From Blastocatellia bacterium (GTDB lineage: Bacteria > Acidobacteriota > Blastocatellia > Pyrinomonadales > Pyrinomonadaceae), in assembly GCA_013697915.1 (NCBI GenBank), contig JACCVY010000006.1, positions 28,292 to 92,291 on the forward strand: a stretch of 64,000 nucleotides of DNA, in the 5' to 3' direction. Under the pieces are notes generated by a model, which was given only the letters and a program-made list of their open reading frames with translations, searched no databases and was not told the DNA's origin. Below are positions 1-10,214 of this stretch, one piece after another. How positions within the stretch are numbered: the stretch's first letter is position 1; each line of letters begins with the position of its first letter. The translations under genes and the position numbers were made by a program.

Positions 1-1
1 T

Positions 2-559
2 ACCGGTCCGGCCGATTTCAATAACGCCGTCAAAGACCTGCAGTCGATTCCCTACATTCTATTTGTCGAAATCGGCGGAATCTTTATACCGCTCATCTAC
101 CACGCCGTCTACGGTCTGGTGATTACGATGGAAGCGAGGCCTAACAATCTTGCCTATCCGTACCCGCGCAACTGGTTTTATCTAATCCAGCGCATTACCG
201 GCATGATTTTGTTTTTCTTTATCACATTTCACGTGCTCAATTTCAGATTTGGTTTGATTCCGGGGTTGAACACGATCTCGGTTGCCCATAGTCCGCAAAT
301 GGCTTTCGATATTGTTTCGCGCGAGTTTCGCATTATTCCAATCTTTATCGTGTACATGATAGGCATCGCTGCAACCGTCTGGCATCTGGCAAATGGCATC
401 TGGCTGTTCATGGTCGATTGGGGCATCACTATCGGCGAGCGCGCGCAGCGATTGACCGGCTACGCTTGTATCGCGTTTGGAGTGGTACTGTTGCTGGTTG
501 GCATTAACGCCGCGATTGCATTCATTCGTCCGGGCGGTTTGTTGGGAGGAATTCTTTAA
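2..559 (+). CDS. sdhC: Succinate dehydrogenase cytochrome b subunit (5'-truncated by window edge)
   Basis: Open frame continues upstream of ORF 119..559 to the window start (TGPADFNNAVKDLQSIPYILFVEIGGIFIPLIYHAVYGLVIT...); membrane helices; directly upstream of sdhA/sdhB. Confidence 0.9.
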   Translation, partial: TGPADFNNAVKDLQSIPYILFVEIGGIFIPLIYHAVYGLVITMEARPNNLAYPYPRNWFYLIQRITGMILFFFITFHVLNFRFGLIPGLNTISVAHSPQMAFDIVSREFRIIPIFIVYMIGIAATVWHLANGIWLFMVDWGITIGERAQRLTGYACIAFGVVLLLVGINAAIAFIRPGGLLGGIL

Positions 560-563
560 AGGC

Positions 564-2408
564 ATGGCGGAAGGCATCAAGATCGCAATCGTAGGTGGCG
601 GCCTTGCCGGCCTGGCAGCAGCCATGCGCATTGCCGAAGCCGGACACTCCGTCGATCTTTTCTCTGTCGTCCCAGTGAAACGTTCGCATTCCGTTTGTGC
701 GCAGGGCGGAATCAACGGCGCGGTCAACACCAAAGGCGAAGGCGATTCGACCTGGGAACACTTTGACGACACCGTTTATGGCGGCGATTTTCTTGCAAAT
801 CAACCGCCCGCAAAAGCCATGTGCGAGATGGCGCCGTCGATCATCTATTTGTTCGATCGCATGGGGGTTCCTTTCTCCCGCACTCCCGAAGGCTTGCTCG
901 ATTTTCGTCGCTTTGGCGGAACTAAACATCACCGCACGGCATTCGCCGGAGCCTCAACCGGCCAGCAACTTCTTTATGCTCTTGACGAGCAGGTGCGCCG
1001 TTATGAAGTCAACGGCAAAGTGCGGAAGTTTGAGCATTGGGAGATGTTGTCCCTTGTGCTCGACGAAGCGCAGGTGTGTCGTGGCTTGATTGCGATGAAC
1101 CTGCAAACGCTCGAACTGAAGGCGTTTCCGGCAGACGCTGTGATTGCCGCGACTGGTGGTCCGGGATTGATCTTCGGCAAGTCCACCAATTCGATGGTTT
1201 GCACCGGCAGTGCGGTGGCTGCTTGTTATCAGCAGGGCGCGAAATACGCCAACGGCGAATTCATTCAGGTTCATCCCACGTCGATTCCCGGCGAAGATAA
1301 GTTGCGCCTAATGTCCGAATCAGCGCGCGGCGAAGGTGGCCGCGTTTGGGTGCCGCGCCAAGCTGGCGACACGCGCGCGCCTTCTTCAATTCCAGAAAAA
1401 GAGCGTTGGTATTTCCTCGAAGAAAAATATCCGGCTTACGGAAACCTGGTGCCGCGCGATATCGCGACGCGAGAAATTTTTCAGGTGTGCATCGAAGGCA
1501 AGGGCGTCGCGAGAGAAAACCAGGTCTATCTGGATGTAACTCACATCCCCGCCGAGACGCTCGATCGCAAGCTGGGCGCAATTCTCGAAATCTACGAGAT
1601 GTTTGTGGGCGACGATCCGCGCCACGTGCCAATGCGAATTTTTCCAGGCGTGCATTACTCGATGGGCGGGCTGTGGGTGGATTATGAGCAGCGCACCAAC
1701 ATTCTCGGTTTGCTCGCCGCGGGTGAATGCGACTATTCGATTCACGGAGCGAATCGTCTCGGCGCGAATTCGCTGGTGAGTTGCGTTTACGGCGGCTTTA
1801 TTGCTGCCCCGGCTGCGATCCAGTATGCGACCGGCGTCCAGCGCAACGGCTCGAATGGTTCGGGCGTTTACGATCAGGAGCTAAGAAAGCAACAGGAAAT
1901 CAACGACGCGTTGATTAAGCAAAGGGGCAAAGAAAATCAGTACGTGCTTCATCAGGAAATGGGCAAGTGGATGACGGACAACGTCACGGTTGTGCGCTAC
2001 AACGACAAGCTAAAGGAAACTGACAACAAGCTGCTGGAGTTGATGGATCGTTACAAACGCATTTCAATCAACGATTCAAATCTTTGGGCCACGATGGCTT
2101 TGCCGCATGCGCGACATCTCGACAACATGCTTGAACTGGCGCGCGTGATCACGCTTGGGGCGTTGAATCGCAACGAGTCGCGCGGCGCACACTACAAGCC
2201 CGACTTTCCCGAACGCGATGACGAGAACTTTTTGAAAACGACGATTGCCGAGTATTCAGGAGAAGGGCCGGTGCTTTCTTATGAAGCGGTTGACGTCTCG
2301 CTGATTCCGCCGCGCAAACGCGATTACAGCAAGGCGAAGCAGGAAAAGCAACCTGATCCGGCAGCGCCGCGGCCCAGCGCTCCAGCAGAAAAATCACGAG
2401 TTCAATGA
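564..2408 (+). CDS. sdhA: Succinate dehydrogenase/fumarate reductase flavoprotein subunit
   Basis: FAD-binding motif IAIVGGGLAGLAAAMRIAEAG, HSVCAQGGINGA, TKHHRTAFAGASTGQ; start placed at ATG 564 rather than ORF start 477. Confidence 0.96.
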   Translation: MAEGIKIAIVGGGLAGLAAAMRIAEAGHSVDLFSVVPVKRSHSVCAQGGINGAVNTKGEGDSTWEHFDDTVYGGDFLANQPPAKAMCEMAPSIIYLFDRMGVPFSRTPEGLLDFRRFGGTKHHRTAFAGASTGQQLLYALDEQVRRYEVNGKVRKFEHWEMLSLVLDEAQVCRGLIAMNLQTLELKAFPADAVIAATGGPGLIFGKSTNSMVCTGSAVAACYQQGAKYANGEFIQVHPTSIPGEDKLRLMSESARGEGGRVWVPRQAGDTRAPSSIPEKERWYFLEEKYPAYGNLVPRDIATREIFQVCIEGKGVARENQVYLDVTHIPAETLDRKLGAILEIYEMFVGDDPRHVPMRIFPGVHYSMGGLWVDYEQRTNILGLLAAGECDYSIHGANRLGANSLVSCVYGGFIAAPAAIQYATGVQRNGSNGSGVYDQELRKQQEINDALIKQRGKENQYVLHQEMGKWMTDNVTVVRYNDKLKETDNKLLELMDRYKRISINDSNLWATMALPHARHLDNMLELARVITLGALNRNESRGAHYKPDFPERDDENFLKTTIAEYSGEGPVLSYEAVDVSLIPPRKRDYSKAKQEKQPDPAAPRPSAPAEKSRVQ

Positions 2409-2461
2409 CGTGGACTGGCAGTGGCGTTGAGAGCTTTTAGAAAAATGTTTCAAGAATGAGG

Positions 2462-2550
2462 GTCTCATGGTTGGGAAGGGCGGCTTGCCCCCGCCAAGCT
2501 TGAGCGGCATTCCACGGGCGGGGGCAAGCCACCCTTCCCAACCATGAGAC
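2462..2550. repeat. Long palindromic intergenic repeat (type A): 34-nt arms, 21-nt loop
   Basis: GTCTCATGGTTGGGAAGGGCGGCTTGCCCCCGCC ... GGCGGGGGCAAGCCACCCTTCCCAACCATGAGAC; 33/34 complementary; related copies at 11607 and 40730. Confidence 0.9.
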
Positions 2551-2615
2551 TTTGAATCTTGAGTTTTTCTTTGAAGCTTTGAAGCTTTTGTGGCCCAATT
2601 AGAACTGAGTTAATT

Positions 2616-3401
2616 ATGTCCGCACACGCCGTCAATCAGAAGAAGAGCAATCGCGTCCCCCCGAAGACTGTCGAGATTCACATTCGCCGGCGCGCGAATC
2701 CCGACTCGCCTCAGTACTGGGAAGTCTTTGAGCTTCCTTATCGTCCGAACCTCAACATCATCTCGTGCTTGATGGAGATTCAGAAGAACCCGGTCACCAA
2801 AGAGGGCAATCCAACCACGCCGCCTGTTTGGCAGATGAACTGTCTTGAGCAGGTTTGCGGAATTTGCACGATGGTCATCAATGGACGGGCGCGGCAATCC
2901 TGTTCTGCGCTGATCGACAATCTCGAACAACCGATCAAGCTTGAGCCCATGTCCAAGTTTCCCAACATTCGCGACCTGGTAGTCGATCGCTCGCAAATGT
3001 TTGATCATCTCAAGCAAGTTAATGCCTGGGTGGAACTCGACGGCACTCACGATCTCGGGCCGGGTCCGCGCATGGACCAGGAAGAAGTTCAAGAGCGTTA
3101 TTCGTATTCACGTTGCATGACGTGTGGCTGCTGTCTCGAAGCTTGTCCACAATATGAAGGCGACAATTATATTGGACCGCAGGCAATTGCCCAGGTTCGT
3201 CTATTCAACATGCATCCGAGCGGCAAGATGACCCGTGACGAGCGGCTGGAAGGAATCATGGGTGAAGACGGCATCACCAATTGCGGCAACGCACAAAACT
3301 GCGTCAAGGCTTGTCCCATGGGCATTCCGCTAACACGCGCGATTTACGAAGAGAACCGCGAGACGGTGGTGCACGGTTTGTTTGGCTGGCTAAAAAGTTA
3401 A
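2616..3401 (+). CDS. sdhB: Succinate dehydrogenase iron-sulfur subunit
   Basis: CLEQVCGICTMVINGRARQSCSALI and CMTCGCCLEACPQY / CGNAQNCVKACPMGIPL Fe-S cysteine motifs; follows sdhA. Confidence 0.95.
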   Translation: MSAHAVNQKKSNRVPPKTVEIHIRRRANPDSPQYWEVFELPYRPNLNIISCLMEIQKNPVTKEGNPTTPPVWQMNCLEQVCGICTMVINGRARQSCSALIDNLEQPIKLEPMSKFPNIRDLVVDRSQMFDHLKQVNAWVELDGTHDLGPGPRMDQEEVQERYSYSRCMTCGCCLEACPQYEGDNYIGPQAIAQVRLFNMHPSGKMTRDERLEGIMGEDGITNCGNAQNCVKACPMGIPLTRAIYEENRETVVHGLFGWLKS

Positions 3402-3518
3402 ATTCGACTAACATTTTATTGACTTCCTGCCGATAGGTGGACTATTGTGCCTCCACAATACAAGGTTTGTTCGCCGCGAACTTCCTGCCGATGGCCGCTC
3501 TTTTATCACGGGGGTTAC

Positions 3519-3986
3519 TTGTTCACTCAATTTCTTCGGCCATACCTCGCAGCTATAACTGTCATTTTATTAGCTCTATTAGTGTCTCCGTCTCTGCTTG
3601 CGCAGCGTCAAACGCCCGACAAAATATATACCCTTGCTGACGAAAAGAGGGCCCGGACGCCCGCGCAAAAGAAAATTGATTCACAATTGCTCTATGCAAT
3701 TAAGCAACGGCGCGGCGAGACGCGAGGGGTACCCGAGTTGCGAATTGAACTCAAACTGGACGATCAAAAACGGGTTCTAGTGGACATCACCTCTTTGACG
3801 CCGTCAAAAGTGATTGCTCCAGTGAAGGAATTGGGTGGGTCAGTCATATCTGTTTCGCAACGATACCATACCCTCCGTGCGCTGTTGCCGCTCGATAAAT
3901 TGGAACTTCTCGCTAGTGCCAAACAGGTTAGGTTCATTTCTCTCCCCGCTGAACCTGCCACACACGGTGCTGTGATAACGCACTAA
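3519..3986 (+). CDS. Small secreted protein homologous to the N-terminal (pro-like) domain of the adjacent subtilase
   Basis: ORF 3447..3986; likely TTG start at 3519 giving signal peptide (L)FTQFLRPYLAAITVILLALLVSPSLLAQ; KRARTPAQKKIDSQLLYAIKQRRG parallels KRNRTPEQNKIDSQLLYAIKMHRG in the next gene. Confidence 0.65.
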   Translation: MFTQFLRPYLAAITVILLALLVSPSLLAQRQTPDKIYTLADEKRARTPAQKKIDSQLLYAIKQRRGETRGVPELRIELKLDDQKRVLVDITSLTPSKVIAPVKELGGSVISVSQRYHTLRALLPLDKLELLASAKQVRFISLPAEPATHGAVITH

Positions 3987-4097
3987 AAGTACAGCAATGT
4001 TCTAGATTTTTACGGCATGCTCTTCGGCTTTGAGCACGGGCATGCTCATTACTGCTCGCCTGGTTACAAAAAAGAATTTTCCTAAGGAGCTCACAAC

Positions 4098-7000
4098 ATG
4101 AAGAAGTCTCATGCCAGACAGTCCCGATTTAGTCCCAACGGTAAACAGCGGCGCCTAAGCCCGAGGTGGCCGCTGGTGCTTTTCCTCCTAACTGCCGCCA
4201 CCCTGGTGACGCTAGCCACGGGTGTTTTTCCAAACGCGGCCTTTTATGTTTCCGCCGCGGGTGACGGCGATGCCATCAGCGCCAGCGCCGCTCAGCAGAT
4301 TCAAGCTCTGGTTGAAGAGAAGAGAAATCGCACGCCCGAGCAGAACAAGATTGATTCGCAACTCCTTTACGCGATCAAAATGCACCGCGGTCAACCTATA
4401 GCCACCGGAGTTCAATCACTTTCCGTGAACGTTGCTACGAACGACCAGGGCCGTGTGGTAGTCGACATCACCGGCAACATAAATCAGTCACTCCTACAAA
4501 CGCTCACTAGCTATGGGGCTAAAATTTTGGTTTCAACGCCAAACTACAACAGCATCCGCGTGGAAGTGGCGTTGGACAGTCTTGAATCCATAGCGGCCTC
4601 GCCTGATGTCAATTTCATACAGGCGAAACAAGAGGCGATGACGTCGCGGAGTAACGCCGCCGTTGTAAGTACTCCAGCGGCTGGAAGATCTATTCGAAGT
4701 GATTTCCCCATGCGGGCTGCACGCGTACGTGAGCGACTCACAAAAGCGCTGGCCCGTTATTCTCAGAAGGATTCTCCAATCGATCCCGGAGCGGGTACGA
4801 ATGTCGGTCAACGCCAATCCGAAGGCGATATCACTCACCGCGCCAACATAGCCCGATCCAGATATGGAATAGATGGCACAGGTGTCAAGATTGGCGTGCT
4901 TTCAAATGGCGTGGTCAGTTTGGCGCAGGCGCAATCCACGGGTGATTTGCCGCCTGATGTGACGGTTTTGCCTGGCCAGGCGGGGACCGGTGATGAAGGT
5001 ACAGCAATGCTCGAAATTGTTCATGACCTCGCTCCCGGTTCCAAGCTTTACTTTGCCACCGCTTTTTCCAGCATTACTAATTTCGCCGATAACATTAAAA
5101 AACTTCGCGCGGCGGGATGCGACATCATCGTCGACGACGTCTTCTACTTCGCTGAATCGGTGTTCCAGGACGGACAGGCGCCGGCCATAATATCGCCGAC
5201 GAACGGCGGGGTGGTGACACAGGCTGTCAACGACGTTACGGCCAGCGGCGGGATGTACTTCTCGTCAGCAGGTAACGAAGGCAACCTCAACGACGGCACG
5301 GCCGGAGTCTTCGAGGGGAACTTCACAAACGGAGGCACGCTCGCACTAATCGGGGGCGCAGGCGCCGGACCGGTCCACGACTTCGATTCCACCGCGGCTG
5401 TCGCGCAGTTCGACCGCATCACGCTTGGTTCGGCAAACCCCATCACGCTTTTCTGGTCTGACCCGCTTGGCGGGTCGGCCAACGACTATGACTTGTACAT
5501 TCTGAACAGCGCCGGCACCGCGGTTGTCGCGGCCTCGACGGGCACCCAGGACGGTAACGACGACCCCATCGAAATCGTGGGGGGCGGCGCCAACGTCACC
5601 AACAACCGCATCGTGGTGGCCAAGTTCAATGGCGCCGATCGCTTCCTGCACGTCAACACCTTCCGCGGTCGCCTGCTCTTCGCAACCTTCGGACAGACGC
5701 ACGGCCACTCGGCAGCGGCCGAGGCTTACAGCGTGGCGGCGACGCCTTCGGTCGGCCCGTTCCCAATGCCCTTCACTGCGGCGAACGTGGTCGAGACGTT
5801 CGAATCCGACGGCCCGCGCAAGCTCTACTTCCAGCCCGACGGGACGCCCTACACGCCCGGTAACTTCCTTGCGGCGGGCGGCATCACGCGCCAGAAGCCG
5901 GACATTACCGCGGCTGATGGTGGAGTGGTCTCTGGAGTGGGCGGCTTTTCCAGTCCGTTTTTCGGTACGTCTGCGGCTGCACCGCATGCCGGCGCAATTG
6001 CGGCCCTGGTCAAGTCAGCCAATCTGAGCCTGACGCCGGCTCAAATTCGAACGGCTCTGATCGCCTCGGCTATTGACATCGAAACGCCAGGCGTTGATCG
6101 CGACTCGGGCGCCGGAATCATCATGGCCGACACAGCCGTTGCCGCAGCCGGCGCGACTGCGGTGGACCTCGAACTCGGCACCGTTACAGTCACGGAAGCC
6201 GCCGGCAATGGCAATGTTTTTGTTGAGCCTGGCGAGAAGGGCTCGATCACGGTTCAGTTAAGAAACAACAGCGCCGTAACTCTTACGAACGTGACCGCGA
6301 CACTTACAACTACCACTCCCGGCGTGACGATTGTGCCGCCGGGCTCATCAGCCTATCCGGACATCGCACCCGGGGGCGGCACTGCGAACAACACCACTCC
6401 GTTTCAGTTCATCATCGGCAGCAGCGTTCCCTGTCCGACGACGATCCATTTCACTCTAACGGTTAGCCTGACAGGCACCTCGAGCCCGAGAGTGTTCAAC
6501 TTCGACTACGGGGTCCAGCGGAAGGCGACCATTAGCACCACGCTCGACACTGTAGCACCGGCAAACGGCGAGGGCTTCACGTCGACGACTGGACTTCAAA
6601 CCGGACGTTTGGTGCGCACCGGGAACACCTCCCTCTGCGGTATAACCAAACCTAATCCGGGGATCAATGGTGCGGATGCGGCCATCGCACACCGGTACGA
6701 CGCCTACAGGTTCCAAAATCCCAGCACGTCGCCTATCTGCATTACGGTCACGCTAACCACGTCGAACGCGGACGATCTAAAACTTCAGTCAGTCGCTTAT
6801 GCACCCACGTTCGATCCGGCCCACATAAGTGACAATTACATCGGGGACATTGCTGGGAATGACGGAAGAGATTCCCGGTTCTACTCATTCACCGTACCCG
6901 CGCTCACGACTTTCGTAGTGGTCGTAAACGAAATCACCGGAGGGGCCGGCGGCGGCACAGCTTACACGCTGGTAGTTGATGGGTTGCCTTGTGTAACTCC

Positions 7001-8138
7001 ACCGCCGGCGCTTGTCTCCTTGCAATTCGATCCTTCGGGAACTTCGGTTACCGAGGACAACACGTCCATTACCCTGACAGTCACGCGCACTGGTGATGCA
7101 AACTTCCCGGTCTCCGTCGACTACGCGACTGTCGATGGCAGCGCCTCTTCGCGTTCTGATTATGAGAAAGCGATCGGCACGCTGAAATTTGCGGTTGGCC
7201 AAACCAGTGCAACGATTACCCTGCTGCTCAACGAGGATTCCTTCGTTGAGGGCACGGAAACCTTCACTGTCTCGTTGAGCAATCCGCAAGGCGTTGAAAC
7301 CTTCGTCGGCGGAGCGCCCACGGCCACCATTACCATCAATGACGACGTATCGGAACCTTCAACGAATGCCATCGATAACACCGATATTTTCGTCCGGCAG
7401 CATTATCACGATTTCCTTAATCGTGAAGCCGACACGCCGGGTCTGGCGTTCTGGACCAACAACATCACAGTTTGTGGCGCCGATTCCGCCTGCATACAGG
7501 CGAAACGCATAGATACAAGCGCGTCCTTCTTCCTGTCCATAGAATTTCAGGAGACTGGCTTCTTTGCCTACCGTTTCTACCAAGCGTCATATGGACGACG
7601 CATTGGAGGCACTGTGCCTCTAACTTTCGACGAGTTCATTCGGGACGCGGCGAAAGTTGGCCGAGACGTAATCATCGGACAAGCGGGAGCACTTGCACAG
7701 TTGGAGTCCAACAAACAGGCTTATTCTCTCGAATTCGTGACTCGTCCCGAATTTCTGGCCGCATACCCAGCCAGTCTGACTCCGAACCAATTCGTGGACG
7801 CTCTGAACTTAAACACGGGTGGGTCTCTCTCCACGGCCGAGAGGAATGCATTGATCGTTGAGCTGGCAGGCAACAACACGAACCAGGGCCGCGCAAGCGT
7901 CCTGCGACAGGTCGCAGATGATGCTGATTTCAAAGCGCTTGAAACTAATCGAGCGTTCGTGCTGATGGAGTACTTCGGATACCTGCGCAGGAATCCGAAC
8001 GATGCGCCTGATGGCAATTTCAACGGGTTTAACTTCTGGTTGAATAAACTGAATGGCTTCAATGGAGATTTTAGGAAGGCAGACATGGCCAAGGCCTTTA
8101 TCGTCTCCACTGAATACAGGAGCCGGTTCGGCAATTAA
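4098..8138 (+). CDS. Large secreted subtilase-like (S8/S53) protein with Calx-beta and DUF4214-like C-terminal domains
   Basis: GTSAAAPHAGAIAALV Ser motif; VSLQFDPSGTSVTEDNTSITLTVTRTG...YATVDGSA...TITINDD Calx-beta; HYHDFLNREADTPGLAFWTNNI DUF4214-like. Confidence 0.88.
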   Translation: MKKSHARQSRFSPNGKQRRLSPRWPLVLFLLTAATLVTLATGVFPNAAFYVSAAGDGDAISASAAQQIQALVEEKRNRTPEQNKIDSQLLYAIKMHRGQPIATGVQSLSVNVATNDQGRVVVDITGNINQSLLQTLTSYGAKILVSTPNYNSIRVEVALDSLESIAASPDVNFIQAKQEAMTSRSNAAVVSTPAAGRSIRSDFPMRAARVRERLTKALARYSQKDSPIDPGAGTNVGQRQSEGDITHRANIARSRYGIDGTGVKIGVLSNGVVSLAQAQSTGDLPPDVTVLPGQAGTGDEGTAMLEIVHDLAPGSKLYFATAFSSITNFADNIKKLRAAGCDIIVDDVFYFAESVFQDGQAPAIISPTNGGVVTQAVNDVTASGGMYFSSAGNEGNLNDGTAGVFEGNFTNGGTLALIGGAGAGPVHDFDSTAAVAQFDRITLGSANPITLFWSDPLGGSANDYDLYILNSAGTAVVAASTGTQDGNDDPIEIVGGGANVTNNRIVVAKFNGADRFLHVNTFRGRLLFATFGQTHGHSAAAEAYSVAATPSVGPFPMPFTAANVVETFESDGPRKLYFQPDGTPYTPGNFLAAGGITRQKPDITAADGGVVSGVGGFSSPFFGTSAAAPHAGAIAALVKSANLSLTPAQIRTALIASAIDIETPGVDRDSGAGIIMADTAVAAAGATAVDLELGTVTVTEAAGNGNVFVEPGEKGSITVQLRNNSAVTLTNVTATLTTTTPGVTIVPPGSSAYPDIAPGGGTANNTTPFQFIIGSSVPCPTTIHFTLTVSLTGTSSPRVFNFDYGVQRKATISTTLDTVAPANGEGFTSTTGLQTGRLVRTGNTSLCGITKPNPGINGADAAIAHRYDAYRFQNPSTSPICITVTLTTSNADDLKLQSVAYAPTFDPAHISDNYIGDIAGNDGRDSRFYSFTVPALTTFVVVVNEITGGAGGGTAYTLVVDGLPCVTPPPALVSLQFDPSGTSVTEDNTSITLTVTRTGDANFPVSVDYATVDGSASSRSDYEKAIGTLKFAVGQTSATITLLLNEDSFVEGTETFTVSLSNPQGVETFVGGAPTATITINDDVSEPSTNAIDNTDIFVRQHYHDFLNREADTPGLAFWTNNITVCGADSACIQAKRIDTSASFFLSIEFQETGFFAYRFYQASYGRRIGGTVPLTFDEFIRDAAKVGRDVIIGQAGALAQLESNKQAYSLEFVTRPEFLAAYPASLTPNQFVDALNLNTGGSLSTAERNALIVELAGNNTNQGRASVLRQVADDADFKALETNRAFVLMEYFGYLRRNPNDAPDGNFNGFNFWLNKLNGFNGDFRKADMAKAFIVSTEYRSRFGN

Positions 8139-8175
8139 CTAACCTAACCAGACGGAGCGAGAGCCCCGCAAAACA

Positions 8176-8206
8176 AAACGGCGTAGCCTGGTTGGCTACG
8201 CCGTTT
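8176..8206. terminator. Perfect 13-bp hairpin between convergent genes, probable bidirectional terminator
   Basis: AAACGGCGTAGCC TGGTT GGCTACGCCGTTT; lies between + subtilase and - mdh. Confidence 0.8.
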
Positions 8207-8256
8207 CAATTGTAAGGACCACGGTGGCTTGCGGCCGTGATCAAGCGAGCATAAGC

Positions 8257-9225
<969 letters not shown>

Positions 9226-9379
9226 TTAAGCGAAATGTTCGTGCGCAATTTGTATATAAGAATGCTAGGATTTGAAAGAGCGCGAGTTTATCCGTCGCTA
9301 TGAGCAGTGTCAAGAAAGTGCCTGGCGAACGGTAAAAGTGAATACCTAATCACTAATAACTTCGCGGCGCAATAATCAA

Positions 9380-10006
9380 GTGTCCGACCAAGACCACCTT
9401 AAGAAACTAATTGCACTTTTGCGACTCGCGTACTCGGCCGAGTTGGCTGCGGCATGCGCCTATCGCGGTCACTGGCATTCTGTTTCGGACGCAAACGAAC
9501 GTGGGCGCATTCTGCAAATCGAAAATGAAGAATGGCATCATCGCAAGCTGGTAGGCGAGATGCTCAAAAAGTTGGGAACACTCCCAAGCCGCGCTCGTGA
9601 GTTGCGTGCAACTGTTGTCGGACGCGTGCTCGGTACCTTGTGCCACCTCACCGGCGGGCTCGCCCCAATGTATGGCGCTGGCCGACTTGAAAGTCGCAAT
9701 ATTCGCGAGTATGAAACTGCCGCGCGTTACGCGCGCGCTGCCGGCCACGATGAATTTGCGGATTGCTTGCTGATGATGGCCGAAGTGGATTGGGAGCACG
9801 AGAAATATTTTCGTTCGCGCGTTCTGTCTCACCTTTTAGGAAGGCGCCTGGCCATATGGTCGGAACCACCGCCCCGGGAAATGATTCGCAAATCATTTGC
9901 GAACTCTGCCGAATCTGCACTATTGGACCAGGAGGCCGCCTCATTGGCTGGGGACAGGGTAGAAGTGCCGCTTGATGCCGTGGTAATATCGCAACACGCT
10001 GAATAG
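9380..10006 (+). CDS. Ferritin-like / COQ7-like di-iron domain protein
   Basis: AYSAELAAACAYRGHW...ENEEWHHRKLVGEML...EVDWEHEKYF carboxylate/His metal-ligand pattern; GTG start. Confidence 0.65.
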   Translation: MSDQDHLKKLIALLRLAYSAELAAACAYRGHWHSVSDANERGRILQIENEEWHHRKLVGEMLKKLGTLPSRARELRATVVGRVLGTLCHLTGGLAPMYGAGRLESRNIREYETAARYARAAGHDEFADCLLMMAEVDWEHEKYFRSRVLSHLLGRRLAIWSEPPPREMIRKSFANSAESALLDQEAASLAGDRVEVPLDAVVISQHAE

Positions 10007-10043
10007 CAATTCCCCCTAATTAACAGGCAACGAGGTTTGCGCT

Positions 10044-10109
10044 ATGTGTAATAAAACAAATCTGGATCATCGCCCCCTCGACAGCCGTTCCGACCTCTTC
10101 GCGGACTAG
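10044..10109 (+). other. Candidate 21-codon leader peptide ORF (MCNKTNLDHRPLDSRSDLFAD)
   Basis: ATG with AGG-like SD upstream; followed by terminator-like hairpin at 10170 and the aminotransferase start at 10215. Confidence 0.35.
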
Positions 10110-10169
10110 CAGTCTTTCCTTAGTGACTCGTCGCTGATTCGTTGACGACTCTAGTCTCGTTGACGCGCC

Positions 10170-10195
10170 GCATCGTCTTTAGACGACGCCTTTTT
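10170..10195 (+). terminator. Intrinsic terminator-like hairpin in the leader of the aminotransferase gene (possible attenuator)
   Basis: GCATCGTC TTTA GACGACGC then CTTTTT, about 20 nt upstream of ATG 10215. Confidence 0.55.
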
Positions 10196-10214
10196 CAAGC
10201 AAGGAGAGAACCAC

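Noticed and set aside
477-563. N-terminal extension of the sdhA ORF
   Set aside because: Overlaps sdhC; the FAD-binding fold begins right after the internal ATG at 564
3421-3492. 13-bp direct repeat ACTTCCTGCCGAT flanking the start of ORF 3447
   Set aside because: Short, two copies only and not flanking a recognisable element; may be chance
5346-5987. 213-aa minus-strand ORF opposite the subtilase gene
   Set aside because: Arg/Val/Gly-rich translation typical of an antisense shadow in a GC3-rich coding segment; the + frame has recognisable protease motifs
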